A DNA stretch of 64,000 nucleotides from Streptomyces roseoverticillatus. GTDB lineage: Bacteria > Actinomycetota > Actinomycetes > Streptomycetales > Streptomycetaceae. Position 1 is the stretch's first letter; every line of letters begins with the position of its first letter. Made by a program: the position numbers and the translations under genes. Where the stretch lies: NCBI RefSeq assembly GCF_000719265.1, contig NZ_JOFL01000011.1, positions 62,001 to 126,000 of the forward strand, in the 5' to 3' direction. This document shows positions 43,206 through 51,387 of this stretch, piece after piece. The notes beneath the pieces are model-generated. The model was not told the DNA's origin and did not search any database. It saw only the letters and a list, made by a program, of their open reading frames with translations.

Positions 43206-44639
43206 TTATCGGACCGGCGCTGTTTCCTCCGGCATCCCCTCGGTTCCGGCCCCCGCCGTCCGCCAGCCCTCCGCGTCCACGCCTCCCGGCACCGGGGCTC
43301 CCGCCTCGTAGGGTTCGCGGGTGAAGACGAACGTGCCGAGGTCGAGGTGAGTCACCCGGTCCCCTGCCGTACTTCGTACGGCCCTCAGCGTCTCCCCCGC
43401 GTAGTAGCCGTCGAGCCCCGTCCACGTGCCGTCCGCCTCCGGGCGGAAGCGCGCGGCGCGGCCGCCCGCGCCGAGGGGGAAGAGTTCCAGGGCTCCGCCG
43501 GCCTCCAAGCGCAGGGTGAACGGCGCGGCGCCCCAGTACCAGGGACCGGTCAGCTCCAGGTGCTCGTCCTTCGCCTCGGTGAGGGGACGCCAGGGCGCGG
43601 GGAGGCGCGGTTCGAGATCGGCGACCGTCGTCAGCAGGTCCGCCGCGACGCCTCCCGCCTCGAAGCAGGACGTGCGGTTGGCGAGCGCCACGCCCGCCAG
43701 CCCGTCCCGCGGGCTCGCCAGCAGCATCGCCACGAAGCCCGGCATGGTGCCCATGTGCCCCACGAGCGTCCGGCCGTCCCGCTGCACCACCTGCAGGCCG
43801 AGACCGTATCCGGTGGTCCAGCCCTGGTCCTTCGGGCCGCCCTCAGGGGCGCGCATCCCGGCGAGCGTCCGCGCCGCAAGCACCCGCTCGTCCCCGTTCA
43901 GAAGAAAGGCCGCGAACCGGCACAGATCGGCTGCCGTCGACCAGAGCTGGCCCGCCGGCGCCATCCGCCCGGTGTCCACGGCCGGCTCGGGAAGGAGGAC
44001 GTCGGCCCAGGGGTGCACGGCCCAGCCGTCCGCGTGAGGCGCGACGGGTGCGAGCGTCGTCCGGTCCATGCCGAGCGGTTCGAGCACCTCGCGGCGCAGC
44101 ACCGCGTACCAGCTCTCCCCCCGGAGCCGTTCGACGAGCGCACCGAGCAGCGCGTAGCCGGGGTTGGAGTAGTGGTGCAGCCGCCCGGGGGTGTGGAGCT
44201 GGGGACGGTCGCCGAAGAGATCGCCGAGCTCGGGACGCAGCGCGCCGTCCGTGCGCTCCCACCACGGCCCGCGCGCCTCTGCCGCGAGCCCCGAGGTGTG
44301 CGACAGGAGCTGGGCGATGGTCGCGTCGCCGCCCGCCGGGGTGTCGAGGTGCGCGCCGAGCCTGTCCTCCAGCTTCAGCAGCCCCTCGTCGCGCAGCCGC
44401 ATCACCAGCACGGCGACGAACGTCTTGGTGATCGAACCGATGCGGTACTGGACGTCCTCGGCCCGTGCCCCGCCGGGCAGTTCACCGCGGCCCGAGCTCC
44501 ACACCAGGTGCCCGTCCCGCATCACCGCCCCCGCCATCGACGGCGCACGCCCCTCGGACTGGCCGGTGGCGAGGCGGTGGAGGAGCGCGCGGCGGGTGGC
44601 CGGCAACAGATCAGCGTCTTCGTACGGAGTGTCGATCAT
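43206..44639 (-). CDS. Serine hydrolase of the beta-lactamase/DD-peptidase (class C) family
   Basis: The 477-residue protein has the class C catalytic SxxK (YRIGSITKTFVAVLVMRL), a YxN motif (HHYSNPGYALLGAL) and a conserved HMGTMPG segment in the third-motif position. A C-terminal lipocalin-like extension (about 360-477) is typical of esterases of this group. No signal peptide is visible, so it is probably a cytoplasmic esterase or peptidase rather than a secreted beta-lactamase. It is divergent from merR. Confidence 0.85.
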   Translation of the reverse strand: MIDTPYEDADLLPATRRALLHRLATGQSEGRAPSMAGAVMRDGHLVWSSGRGELPGGARAEDVQYRIGSITKTFVAVLVMRLRDEGLLKLEDRLGAHLDTPAGGDATIAQLLSHTSGLAAEARGPWWERTDGALRPELGDLFGDRPQLHTPGRLHHYSNPGYALLGALVERLRGESWYAVLRREVLEPLGMDRTTLAPVAPHADGWAVHPWADVLLPEPAVDTGRMAPAGQLWSTAADLCRFAAFLLNGDERVLAARTLAGMRAPEGGPKDQGWTTGYGLGLQVVQRDGRTLVGHMGTMPGFVAMLLASPRDGLAGVALANRTSCFEAGGVAADLLTTVADLEPRLPAPWRPLTEAKDEHLELTGPWYWGAAPFTLRLEAGGALELFPLGAGGRAARFRPEADGTWTGLDGYYAGETLRAVRSTAGDRVTHLDLGTFVFTREPYEAGAPVPGGVDAEGWRTAGAGTEGMPEETAPVR

Positions 44640-44666
44640 GCCCGCACCCTAACCAGCGTCCCGCCC

Positions 44667-44699
44667 CTGGACTTGACGTCAGCGTGAAGGTTTACGGTC
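44667..44699 (+). promoter_or_regulatory. MerR-type promoter/operator before merR-trx
   Basis: The dyad CTTGACG-TCAG-CGTGAAG (44672-44689, one mismatch) lies between a -35-like element at 44667-44672 and a -10-like TTTACG at 44691-44696, a spacer of about 18-19 bp. This is the layout of MerR-activated promoters. The predicted transcription start would lie at or next to the start codon, so the mRNA may be leaderless. Confidence 0.55.
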
Positions 44700-45143
44700 A
44701 TGGCCATGCGCATCGGGGAACTGGCCCGGCAGGCGGGCACCACCACCCGCACGCTGCGGCACTACGAGGAACTCGGGCTCCTGCCCGCCCGCCGCACGGG
44801 CAACGGCTACCGCACCTACGACGACGGAGACCTGCGTCTGCTCCAGCAGATCCGCACGCTGCAGGACTTCGGCTTCGGGCTGGAGGAGACCCGCCCGTTC
44901 GTGGACTGCCTGCGCGCCGGGCACCCGGCCGGCGACTCCTGCCCCGCCTCACTCGACGTCTACCGCCGCAAGCTCGCGGAGCTGGACGAGTGCATCGCGG
45001 ACCTGCAGCGGATCCGGGCCGAAGTGGGATCCCAGCTCGCCCGCGCCGAACTGGAGGCGGCGGCCGACGTCCCCGGCGGCCCGCCGCCGCTGTGCGCCTT
45101 CGCCCCGCCACCCGAACACGAAAGGGAAACCGGCACGCCATGA
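44700..45143 (+). CDS. MerR family transcriptional regulator (Cys-rich, redox-type)
   Basis: The 147-residue protein has a MerR HTH (RIGELARQAGTTTRTLRHYEELGLLPARRTGNGYRTYDDGDLRLLQQIRTL) and a dimerisation coil. Its Cys residues include DCLRAGHPAGDSCPASL, DECIADL and the C-terminal PLCAF. Their spacing suggests a thiol redox or metal switch. It overlaps the thioredoxin gene (ATGA), so sensor and effector are one unit. ATG 44706 is an alternative start. Confidence 0.9.
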   Translation: MAMRIGELARQAGTTTRTLRHYEELGLLPARRTGNGYRTYDDGDLRLLQQIRTLQDFGFGLEETRPFVDCLRAGHPAGDSCPASLDVYRRKLAELDECIADLQRIRAEVGSQLARAELEAAADVPGGPPPLCAFAPPPEHERETGTP

Positions 45144-45490
45144 CCACTGCCGCGAACGCCCCGGCCACGCCTGTCGTGACCGTCACCGACGACACCTTCG
45201 CCGCCGAGGTCCTCGACGAGCGGCTGCCCGTCCTCGTCGACTTCACCGCCTCGTGGTGCCCGCCCTGCCGCATGATCGAGCCCGTACTCGCCGAACTGGC
45301 GGCGGAGGAGGCGGGACGCCTCAAGATCGTCCGGCTGGACGTGGACACCAGCCCGCAGACACAGGCCGCCTACGGGGTCCTGTCCATGCCGACCCTCGTG
45401 CTGTTCCGCGCGGGCGAGCGCGTGACGACCCTCGTGGGCGCCCGCTCCAAGGCCCGCCTGCTCCGCGACCTCGGCGCCGCCCTGGACTGA
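45140..45490 (+). CDS. Thioredoxin with WCPPC active site
   Basis: The 116-residue thioredoxin has VLVDFTASWCPPCRMIEPVLAELA and the cis-Pro loop VLSMPTLVLFRAG. The active site is WCPPC rather than the common WCGPC; a Pro at the third position usually changes redox potential. It is translationally coupled to the MerR regulator and probably induced by oxidative or thiol stress through it. Its stop is five bases from the convergent dnaB stop. Confidence 0.93.
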   Translation: MTTAANAPATPVVTVTDDTFAAEVLDERLPVLVDFTASWCPPCRMIEPVLAELAAEEAGRLKIVRLDVDTSPQTQAAYGVLSMPTLVLFRAGERVTTLVGARSKARLLRDLGAALD

Positions 45491-45495
45491 TCAGA

Positions 45496-47001
45496 TCAGG
45501 TCTGGGCCATGTCCACGAAGCGCGAGTAGTGGCCCTGGAAGGCCACCGTGATCGTGGCCGTCGGACCGTTACGGTGCTTGCCGACGATGATGTCCGCCTC
45601 GCCCGCGCGGGGCGACTCCTTCTCGTAGGCGTCCTCGCGGTGGAGCAGGATGACCATGTCCGCGTCCTGCTCGATGGAGCCGGATTCACGCAGGTCGGAG
45701 ACCATCGGCTTCTTGTCCGTACGCTGCTCGGGGCCACGGTTCAGCTGTGACAGCGCGATGACCGGCAGCTCCAGCTCCTTGGCCAGCAGCTTGAGGTTTC
45801 GGGACATGTCCGAGACCTCCTGCTGACGGCTCTCGGCGCGCTTGGAGCCGCCGGCCTGCATCAGCTGCAGATAGTCGATGATGACGAGCTTGATGTCGCT
45901 GCGCTGCTTCAGGCGGCGGCACTTCGCACGGATCTCCATCATCGACAGGTTCGGCGAGTCGTCGATGAACAGCGGGGCCTGGGAGACGTCCGGCATGCGG
46001 CGCGCGAGCCGCGTCCAGTCCTCGTCCGTCATGGAGCCCGAGCGCATGTGGTGCAGGGCCACGCGGGCCTCCGCCGACAGCAGGCGCATCGCGATCTCGT
46101 TGCGCCCCATTTCGAGCGAGAAGATCACGCTGGCCATGTTGTGCTTGATCGAGCAGGCGCGGGCGAAGTCCAGGGCCAGGGTGGACTTACCCATGGCGGG
46201 ACGGGCCGCGATGACGATCATCTGGCCGGGGTGCAGGCCGTTCGTCAGGGCGTCGAGGTCGGTGAAGCCCGTCGGGACGCCGGTCATCTCGCCGCTGCGC
46301 GAGCCGATCGCCTCGATCTCGTCGAGCGCGCCCTCCATGATGTCGCCGAGGGGGAGGTAGTCCTCGCTGGTGCGCTGCTCGGTGACGGCGTAGACCTCGG
46401 CCTGGGCCTTGTTGACGATGTCGTCCACGTCGCCGTCGGCCGCGTATCCCATCTGGGTGATGCGGGTGCCGGCCTCGACCAGGCGGCGCAGGACGGCGCG
46501 CTCGTGGACGATCTCGGCGTAGTACTCGGCGTTGGCCGCGGTGGGGACCGTCTGCACGAGCGAGTGCAGGTACGGCGCGCCGCCGACGCGGGTGATCTCG
46601 CCGCGCTTGGTGAGCTCGGCGGCGACGGTGATCGGGTCGGCCGGCTCGCCCTTGGCGTAGAGGTCGAGGATGGCCTGGTAGATCGTCTCGTGCGCCGGGC
46701 GGTAGAAGTCGTGGCCCTTGAGGACCTCGACGACGTCGGCGATGGCGTCCTTGGACAGCAGCATGCCGCCCAGGACGGACTGCTCGGCATCCAGGTCCTG
46801 CGGCGGGACGCGCTCGAAGCCCGCGGCCTCCGGCGGCCGGCCCTGGCCGCCGTCGCCCCGGGACCAGGAGCCGTCCTCCGCGCCGCGGTCGTGGCGCTCG
46901 CCGCGCCCCGGGCCGTCGCCGCGGCGGGGACGGGAGACGGGGAGTCGGTCGCCGGGACCCGCATCCGCCCAGGGGTCGTCCATGGGCTCGGGGATGCTCA
47001 T
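45496..47001 (-). CDS. dnaB: Replicative DNA helicase DnaB
   Basis: The 501-residue helicase has a disordered Arg/Gly-rich leader (1-60). The N-terminal DnaB domain follows (VPPQDLDAEQSVLGGMLLSKDAIADVVEVL). The RecA-type motor has Walker A ARPAMGKST, IFSLEM, LVIIDYLQLM (Walker B) and the arginine-finger region KHRNGPTATI. It unwinds DNA at the replication fork as a hexamer. No intein interrupts the motifs, unlike several actinobacterial dnaB genes. The 481-bp upstream gap contains several DnaA-box-like sites. Confidence 0.98.
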   Translation of the reverse strand: MSIPEPMDDPWADAGPGDRLPVSRPRRGDGPGRGERHDRGAEDGSWSRGDGGQGRPPEAAGFERVPPQDLDAEQSVLGGMLLSKDAIADVVEVLKGHDFYRPAHETIYQAILDLYAKGEPADPITVAAELTKRGEITRVGGAPYLHSLVQTVPTAANAEYYAEIVHERAVLRRLVEAGTRITQMGYAADGDVDDIVNKAQAEVYAVTEQRTSEDYLPLGDIMEGALDEIEAIGSRSGEMTGVPTGFTDLDALTNGLHPGQMIVIAARPAMGKSTLALDFARACSIKHNMASVIFSLEMGRNEIAMRLLSAEARVALHHMRSGSMTDEDWTRLARRMPDVSQAPLFIDDSPNLSMMEIRAKCRRLKQRSDIKLVIIDYLQLMQAGGSKRAESRQQEVSDMSRNLKLLAKELELPVIALSQLNRGPEQRTDKKPMVSDLRESGSIEQDADMVILLHREDAYEKESPRAGEADIIVGKHRNGPTATITVAFQGHYSRFVDMAQT

Positions 47002-47206
47002 CCCGCCACCTCCTCCCGTCCGCGAAGCGGACCTTGCCGTGCTGTTCTTTCTTACGGCACGGCTCTGACAATCAGGCCGCCCGACTCCGGTTCCGGCGCG
47101 TCGAGTTCAGGGCGGTCCCGCCGGGTCCACCGGGGCCCATCGGGCTCCGGAACAGGCGGCGGCCGCCGGTCCACGGTAGGCCCGCGGGCACCGTCAGCCA
47201 ATCTGG

Positions 47207-47295
47207 TTATCCACAGGCCGTGTGGATGACGGGCCCCATCCTGTGGAGAACTCCGTGGATCCTGTGTACGGGGCGGGGGAAACCGCTGTGGACAA
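47207..47295. promoter_or_regulatory. Cluster of DnaA-box-like 9-mers upstream of dnaB
   Basis: Four sites lie within 89 bp: TTATCCACA (47207-47215, exact), TGTGGATGA (47221-47229, one mismatch on the reverse strand), TGTGGAGAA (47242-47250, one mismatch) and TGTGGACAA (47287-47295, exact TTGTCCACA on the reverse strand, the Streptomyces-preferred box). The wider gap 47002-47482 holds no gene; a weak fifth site is at 47461-47469. DnaA control of dnaB is inferred. Confidence 0.6.
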
Positions 47296-47482
47296 ACCCA
47301 CAACCCCTCCTGCCACACGCCTCTGACCTGCAGTTTCACCATCCACCGGCTGTTGAGGAGAAAAACTTTCCCCCACCGTCGAAGATCGCGACAAACGGCG
47401 CAGAGAAGATCGGACCGAGCAACACAATGTAAGGGTCCCAATCCAGTTGCACCGATTACCTGTGGAAGATTAGGTTGGGGAC

Positions 47483-48820
47483 ATGACCCAGGCTCCCGCG
47501 CGCGCACCGCGCACCGCCCGCCGGCACGACCGCGAGATCCTCTCGCTGGCCGTGCCCGCCTTCGGCGCCCTCGTCGCGGAGCCCCTCTTCGTCCTGGCCG
47601 ACAGCGCCGTCGTCGGCCACCTCGGCACGCCCGAGCTCGCCGGGCTCGGCATCGCCGCGGCCCTGCTCACCACCGCCGCCGGCGTCTTCGTCTTCCTCGC
47701 CTACGCCACCACCGCGGCCGTCTCCCGGCGCGTGGGCGCGGGCGACCTCAAGGGCGCGATACGCCAGGGCATGGACGGCATCTGGCTCGCCGCGCTCCTC
47801 GGCGCGGCCCTCGTGGCAGCCGTCCTGCCCGCCGCCCCCGCGGTCGTCGAGCTCCTCGGCGCCTCCCCGACCGCCGCCCCGCACGCCACGACCTACCTGC
47901 GGATCAGCTCGCTCGGCATGCCGGCCATGCTGATCGTCCTCGCCGCCACCGGCGTCCTGCGCGGCCTGCAGGACACCCGCACGCCGCTCTACGTGGCCGT
48001 GGGCGGCTTCGCCCTCAACGGCGCTCTCAACGCCGGCCTCGTCTACGGCACGGGCCTCGGCATCGCCGGCTCCGCCTGGGGCACGGTCATCGCCCAGTGG
48101 GCCATGACCGCCGTCTACCTCGCCGTGGTCCTCCGGGGCGCCCGCCGCCACGACGCCTCCCTGCGGCCCGACGCCGCGGGCATCCGGGCCTGCGCCCGGG
48201 CCGGCGTCCCGCTGCTCGTCCGCACGCTCTCGCTGCGCGCCGTCCTGGTGATCGCCACGGCCGTCGCGGCCCGGCTCGGCGACACCCAGATCGCCGCCCA
48301 CCAGATCGTGCTCAGCCTGTGGAGCCTGCTGGCCTTCGCCCTCGACGCCATAGCCATCGCCGGCCAGGCGATCATCGGGCGCTACCTGGGCGCGGGGGAC
48401 GCGGACGGGGCCCGGGCGGCCTGCCGGCGCATGGTGCAGTGGGGCATCGTCTCCGGCGCGGTGCTGGGGGTGCTGGTGGTGGCCGCGCGACCGCTGTTCA
48501 TCCCGCTCTTCACCTCCGACGGCACCGTCCGGGACGCCCTGCTGCCGGCCCTGCTGGTGGTCGCCCTGTCCCAGCCGGTCGCCGGGGTGGTCTTCGTCCT
48601 GGACGGGGTGCTGATGGGGGCCGGTGACGGCACCTACCTGGCCTGGGCCATGGTCCTGGTGCTCGCCGCCTTCGCCCCTGCCGCCCTGCTCGTCCCCGCG
48701 TTCGGTGGCGGCGTGACGGCCCTGTGGTGGGCGATGACGCTGATGATGACGGTCCGCATGGTGACCGTGTGGCTCCGGGCGCGGTCGGGGCGCTGGATAG
48801 TCACCGGGGCGACGCGCTGA
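47483..48820 (+). CDS. MATE family efflux transporter (DinF-like)
   Basis: The 445-residue protein has 12 TM helices and the DinF-type MATE pattern: EILSLAVPAFGALVAEPLFVLADSAVVGHLGTPELAGLGIAAALL, and later LVRTLSLRAVLVIATAVAARLGDTQIAAHQIVLSLWSLLAFALDAIAIAGQAIIGRYLGAGD. It exports cationic compounds using Na+ or H+. It lies between dnaB and rplI, a conserved Streptomyces arrangement. Its stop codon begins a short tandem repeat. Confidence 0.92.
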   Translation: MTQAPARAPRTARRHDREILSLAVPAFGALVAEPLFVLADSAVVGHLGTPELAGLGIAAALLTTAAGVFVFLAYATTAAVSRRVGAGDLKGAIRQGMDGIWLAALLGAALVAAVLPAAPAVVELLGASPTAAPHATTYLRISSLGMPAMLIVLAATGVLRGLQDTRTPLYVAVGGFALNGALNAGLVYGTGLGIAGSAWGTVIAQWAMTAVYLAVVLRGARRHDASLRPDAAGIRACARAGVPLLVRTLSLRAVLVIATAVAARLGDTQIAAHQIVLSLWSLLAFALDAIAIAGQAIIGRYLGAGDADGARAACRRMVQWGIVSGAVLGVLVVAARPLFIPLFTSDGTVRDALLPALLVVALSQPVAGVVFVLDGVLMGAGDGTYLAWAMVLVLAAFAPAALLVPAFGGGVTALWWAMTLMMTVRMVTVWLRARSGRWIVTGATR

Positions 48821-48899
48821 AGAAGCGCAGCTGCTGAAGAAACGTAGCTACTGATGACACGTAGCTGCCGAAGAAGCACAGCCGAAGAAACGTAACGCC
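48819..48899. repeat. Five imperfect 14-17-bp tandem repeats after the MATE gene
   Basis: Units GAAGAAGCGCAGCTGCT (48819-48835), GAAGAAACGTAGCTACT (48836-48852), GATGACACGTAGCTGCC (48853-48869), GAAGAAGCACAGCC (48870-48883) and GAAGAAACGTAACGCC (48884-48899) follow each other directly and lead into the rplI/MATE terminator. They are less GC-rich than their surroundings. Confidence 0.75.
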
Positions 48900-48935
48900 A
48901 GGAGGGCCGCACCCCCGCAGGGGTACGGCCCTCCT
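48900..48935. terminator. Bidirectional terminator between MATE and the ribosomal operon
   Basis: AGGAGGGCCG (48900-48909) pairs with CGGCCCTCCT (48926-48935), with CCCC/GGGG extending the stem. It ends both the forward MATE transcript and the reverse rpsF-ssb-rpsR-rplI transcript. Confidence 0.8.
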
Positions 48936-48963
48936 TCAGGCTCTACCGATCACCGGTGGGTGA

Positions 48964-49410
48964 TCAGGCAGCGACGACCTCGATGCCGAGCTTGGCAACG
49001 ACGTCGGCGTGCAGACGCACGGAGACCTGGTGGGCGCCCAGGGTCTTGATGGGCGAGCCCACCTCGACGCGGCGCTTGTCGACGTCCGGGCCACCGGCAG
49101 CCTTGATCGCGGCAGCGACGTCGGCCTGGGTCACGGAGCCGAACAGGCGGCCGGCCTCGCCGGAGCGGGTGGCCAGGCGGACCTTGAGGCCCTCCAGCCG
49201 ACCCTTGACCTCGTTGGCCTGCTCGATCGTGGCGATCTCGCGGATCTTGCGAGCGCGGCGGATCTGAGCAACGTCCTGCTCGCCACCCTTGGTCCAGCGG
49301 ATCGCGAAACCGCGCGGGACCAGGTAGTTGCGGGCGTAGCCGTCCTTGACGTCGACGACGTCACCGGCGGTGCCGAGGCCGGAGACCTCGTGGGTGAGGA
49401 TGATCTTCAT
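48964..49410 (-). CDS. rplI: 50S ribosomal protein L9
   Basis: The 148-residue protein starts [36 protein letters not shown], the canonical L9 N-terminal rRNA-binding domain. A long connecting helix and the C-terminal domain ([15 protein letters not shown]) follow. It is the last gene of the rpsF-ssb-rpsR-rplI operon, starting 18 bp after rpsR. Confidence 0.98.
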   Translation of the reverse strand: MKIILTHEVSGLGTAGDVVDVKDGYARNYLVPRGFAIRWTKGGEQDVAQIRRARKIREIATIEQANEVKGRLEGLKVRLATRSGEAGRLFGSVTQADVAAAIKAAGGPDVDKRRVEVGSPIKTLGAHQVSVRLHADVVAKLGIEVVAA

Positions 49411-49428
49411 TAGTTGGTCACCCTTCCC

Positions 49429-49665
49429 TTATCGCGCGGACGAGGTGTAGGGCAGCAGCGCCATCTCACGGCTGTTCTTCACGGCCGTGGCGACGTCACG
49501 CTGGTGCTGAGTGCAGTTGCCGGTCACGCGACGGGCACGGATCTTGCCGCGGTCGGAAATGAACTTCCGCAGCATGTTCGTGTCCTTGTAGTCCACGTAA
49601 GCGGTCTTGTCCTTGCAGAATGCGCAGACCTTCTTCTTAGGCTTGCGCGGCGGGGGCTTCGCCAT
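49429..49665 (-). CDS. rpsR: 30S ribosomal protein S18, zinc-binding (C+) form
   Basis: The 78-residue protein has the S18 core ([51 protein letters not shown]). It retains the zinc-ligand CAFC pair near residue 14 and Cys in GNCTQHQ, so it is the zinc-containing paralog. Streptomyces also encodes a Zur-regulated C- copy elsewhere. It lies 44 bp after ssb and 18 bp before rplI. Confidence 0.98.
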   Translation of the reverse strand: MAKPPPRKPKKKVCAFCKDKTAYVDYKDTNMLRKFISDRGKIRARRVTGNCTQHQRDVATAVKNSREMALLPYTSSAR

Positions 49666-49709
49666 TGTCTCTCTCCTGTGTGATCAAGAAGTTTGTGTGC
49701 TGCTCGCCC

Positions 49710-50288
49710 TTAGAAGGGCGGCTCGTCCGAGTAGCCGCCGGAGTTGCCGGAGCCGCCGCCCCAGCCACCTCCGCCGCCGCCCTGCTGGCCGCCGGACGGC
49801 GCGCTGGTGGCCCAGGGGTCGTCGGCGGGAGCACCGCCGCCGCCCTGCTGCTGCTGGCCGCCGGAGCCACCGCTCCAGCCGCCCTGCTGCTGGCCACCGC
49901 CGTAGCCACCCTGGCCACCGCGACCCGCGGTCTTGGTGACCTTCGCCGTGGCGTTCTTCAGGCTGGCGCCGACCTCTTCGACGTCGAGCTCGTAGACCGT
50001 GCGCTTGACGCCCTCGCGGTCCTCGTAGGACCGCTGCTTCAGACGGCCCTGCACGATGACGCGCATGCCGCGCTGGAGCGACTCGGCGACGTTCTCCGCC
50101 GCCTGCCGCCAGACCGAGCACGTGAGGAAGAGGCTCTCGCCGTCCTTCCACTCGTTGGTCTGGCGGTCGAAGGTGCGGGGAGTGGACGCGACGCGGAACT
50201 TCGCGACCGCCGCACCGGACGGGGTGAAGCGCAGCTCGGGGTCGTCGACGAGATTGCCGACGACCGTGATGACGGTCTCGCCTGCCAT
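49710..50288 (-). CDS. ssb: Single-stranded DNA-binding protein
   Basis: The 192-residue SSB has an N-terminal OB fold (about 1-110: [69 protein letters not shown]). A long Gly/Gln-rich linker and the acidic tip DEPPF recruit replication and repair partners. Location between rpsF and rpsR identifies the essential SsbA type rather than the sporulation-linked SsbB. Confidence 0.97.
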   Translation of the reverse strand: MAGETVITVVGNLVDDPELRFTPSGAAVAKFRVASTPRTFDRQTNEWKDGESLFLTCSVWRQAAENVAESLQRGMRVIVQGRLKQRSYEDREGVKRTVYELDVEEVGASLKNATAKVTKTAGRGGQGGYGGGQQQGGWSGGSGGQQQQGGGGAPADDPWATSAPSGGQQGGGGGGWGGGSGNSGGYSDEPPF

Positions 50289-50369
50289 GGATGAACCTCT
50301 CGGCGGGTGTGCTGCTGGCTGCTTGCTGCTCGTTGAGCTACAGCCCGATTACCTCTGAACCGCTGGGGT

Positions 50370-50660
50370 TCAGTGGGTCTCGGGACGGAGGACCTTGGTC
50401 CGGAGGACCGACTCGTTCAGGTTCATCTGGCGGTCGAGCTCCTTGACGACCGCAGGCGTGGCCTGCAGGTCGATGACCGAGTAGATGCCCTCGGGCTTCT
50501 TCTTGATCTCGTACGCGAGACGACGACGGCCCCAGGTGTCGACCTTCTCGACCTTTCCGTTGCCCTCACGGACGACGGAGAGGAAGTTCTCGATCAGCGG
50601 GGAGACAGCGCGCTCCTCGAGATCGGGGTCGAGGATGACCATCACCTCGTAGTGACGCAT
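50370..50660 (-). CDS. rpsF: 30S ribosomal protein S6
   Basis: The 96-residue S6 begins [19 protein letters not shown] and has the [30 protein letters not shown] core. AAAGGAGGTG lies eight bases before the ATG, an ideal ribosome-binding site that settles the start; the upstream in-frame extension is not coding. It is the first gene of the operon. The region 50661-50941 is its promoter area, shared with the divergent small membrane protein. Confidence 0.97.
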   Translation of the reverse strand: MRHYEVMVILDPDLEERAVSPLIENFLSVVREGNGKVEKVDTWGRRRLAYEIKKKPEGIYSVIDLQATPAVVKELDRQMNLNESVLRTKVLRPETH

Positions 50661-50941
50661 GTGGAACCCACCTCCTTTGGACTCAGCGGCCACGGTCGTT
50701 CCGTGGCAGGAGGGTCGTGATGCGTGAACAACGGTATCGGCAGACACTGACAATCAGCGGACAGTCCCTGGGTTGCCCCCGAGGACCGAAGCTGGTTCAG
50801 GGCAGACACCGGTGCAGACCGTACAGAGTACCCGCACTCCGGCTTCCGGTTGAAATCCAGCCGTCCGGGCCCGCAATCTGGACGGACCGGGTGTGACCGG
50901 CGCAACAATGCGCCGGTCGCCTTCAGGAGGAGGTAGCCCCC

Positions 50942-51262
50942 ATGACACAGGCAGTACGCCGCCCCCGCTCGCTGATCAATGCGGTGCTCAACAGCGACGG
51001 CAAGCCGCATCCCCTAGAGAACACCTTCGTCGCCGTGACGGTAGTGCTCGGCCTGGTGGCCTTCGTGTCCTCAGCCTTCAACAACCTGCACCTGCTGAGC
51101 TCGTGGAGCGGACTGGCCGGCATCTTCAGCGGTGCCTACGGCCAGTACATCTCGGCCACGACGGGCGAGCGCTTCCTGCTGATCATCGGGCTGGGCGCGG
51201 CCGCCTTCGGCTTCTTCCTCGGCATGGCCCACGGGGGTCTGTTCGGAGGTCTCATCGGATAG
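50942..51262 (+). CDS. Small membrane protein of unknown function
   Basis: The 106-residue protein has three hydrophobic segments (VAVTVVLGLVAFVSSAF; a middle WSGLAGIFSGAYGQY stretch; FLLIIGLGAAAFGFFLGMAHGGLFGGLIG). AGGAGGAGG precedes the ATG. It occupies the conserved position between rpsF and femX in Streptomyces. No family function is recognised; the Gly-rich C-terminus may form tight TM packing. Confidence 0.8.
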   Translation: MTQAVRRPRSLINAVLNSDGKPHPLENTFVAVTVVLGLVAFVSSAFNNLHLLSSWSGLAGIFSGAYGQYISATTGERFLLIIGLGAAAFGFFLGMAHGGLFGGLIG

Positions 51263-51387
51263 CGCGGGGCCTGCCCGGCCGTACACCCGAACGGGCGCCC
51301 CAACGGTGTGCGTCCCTGTCGCAGTAGGCTTCGCCGCGAGAGCCGGAGCCCCGACCCTGGGGACACACCTGCCGAGGAGCGCCCCGC

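Noticed and set aside
45496..47001. Possible DnaB intein
   Set aside because: The Walker A and later motifs are contiguous and the length (501 residues) is that of an uninterrupted protein.
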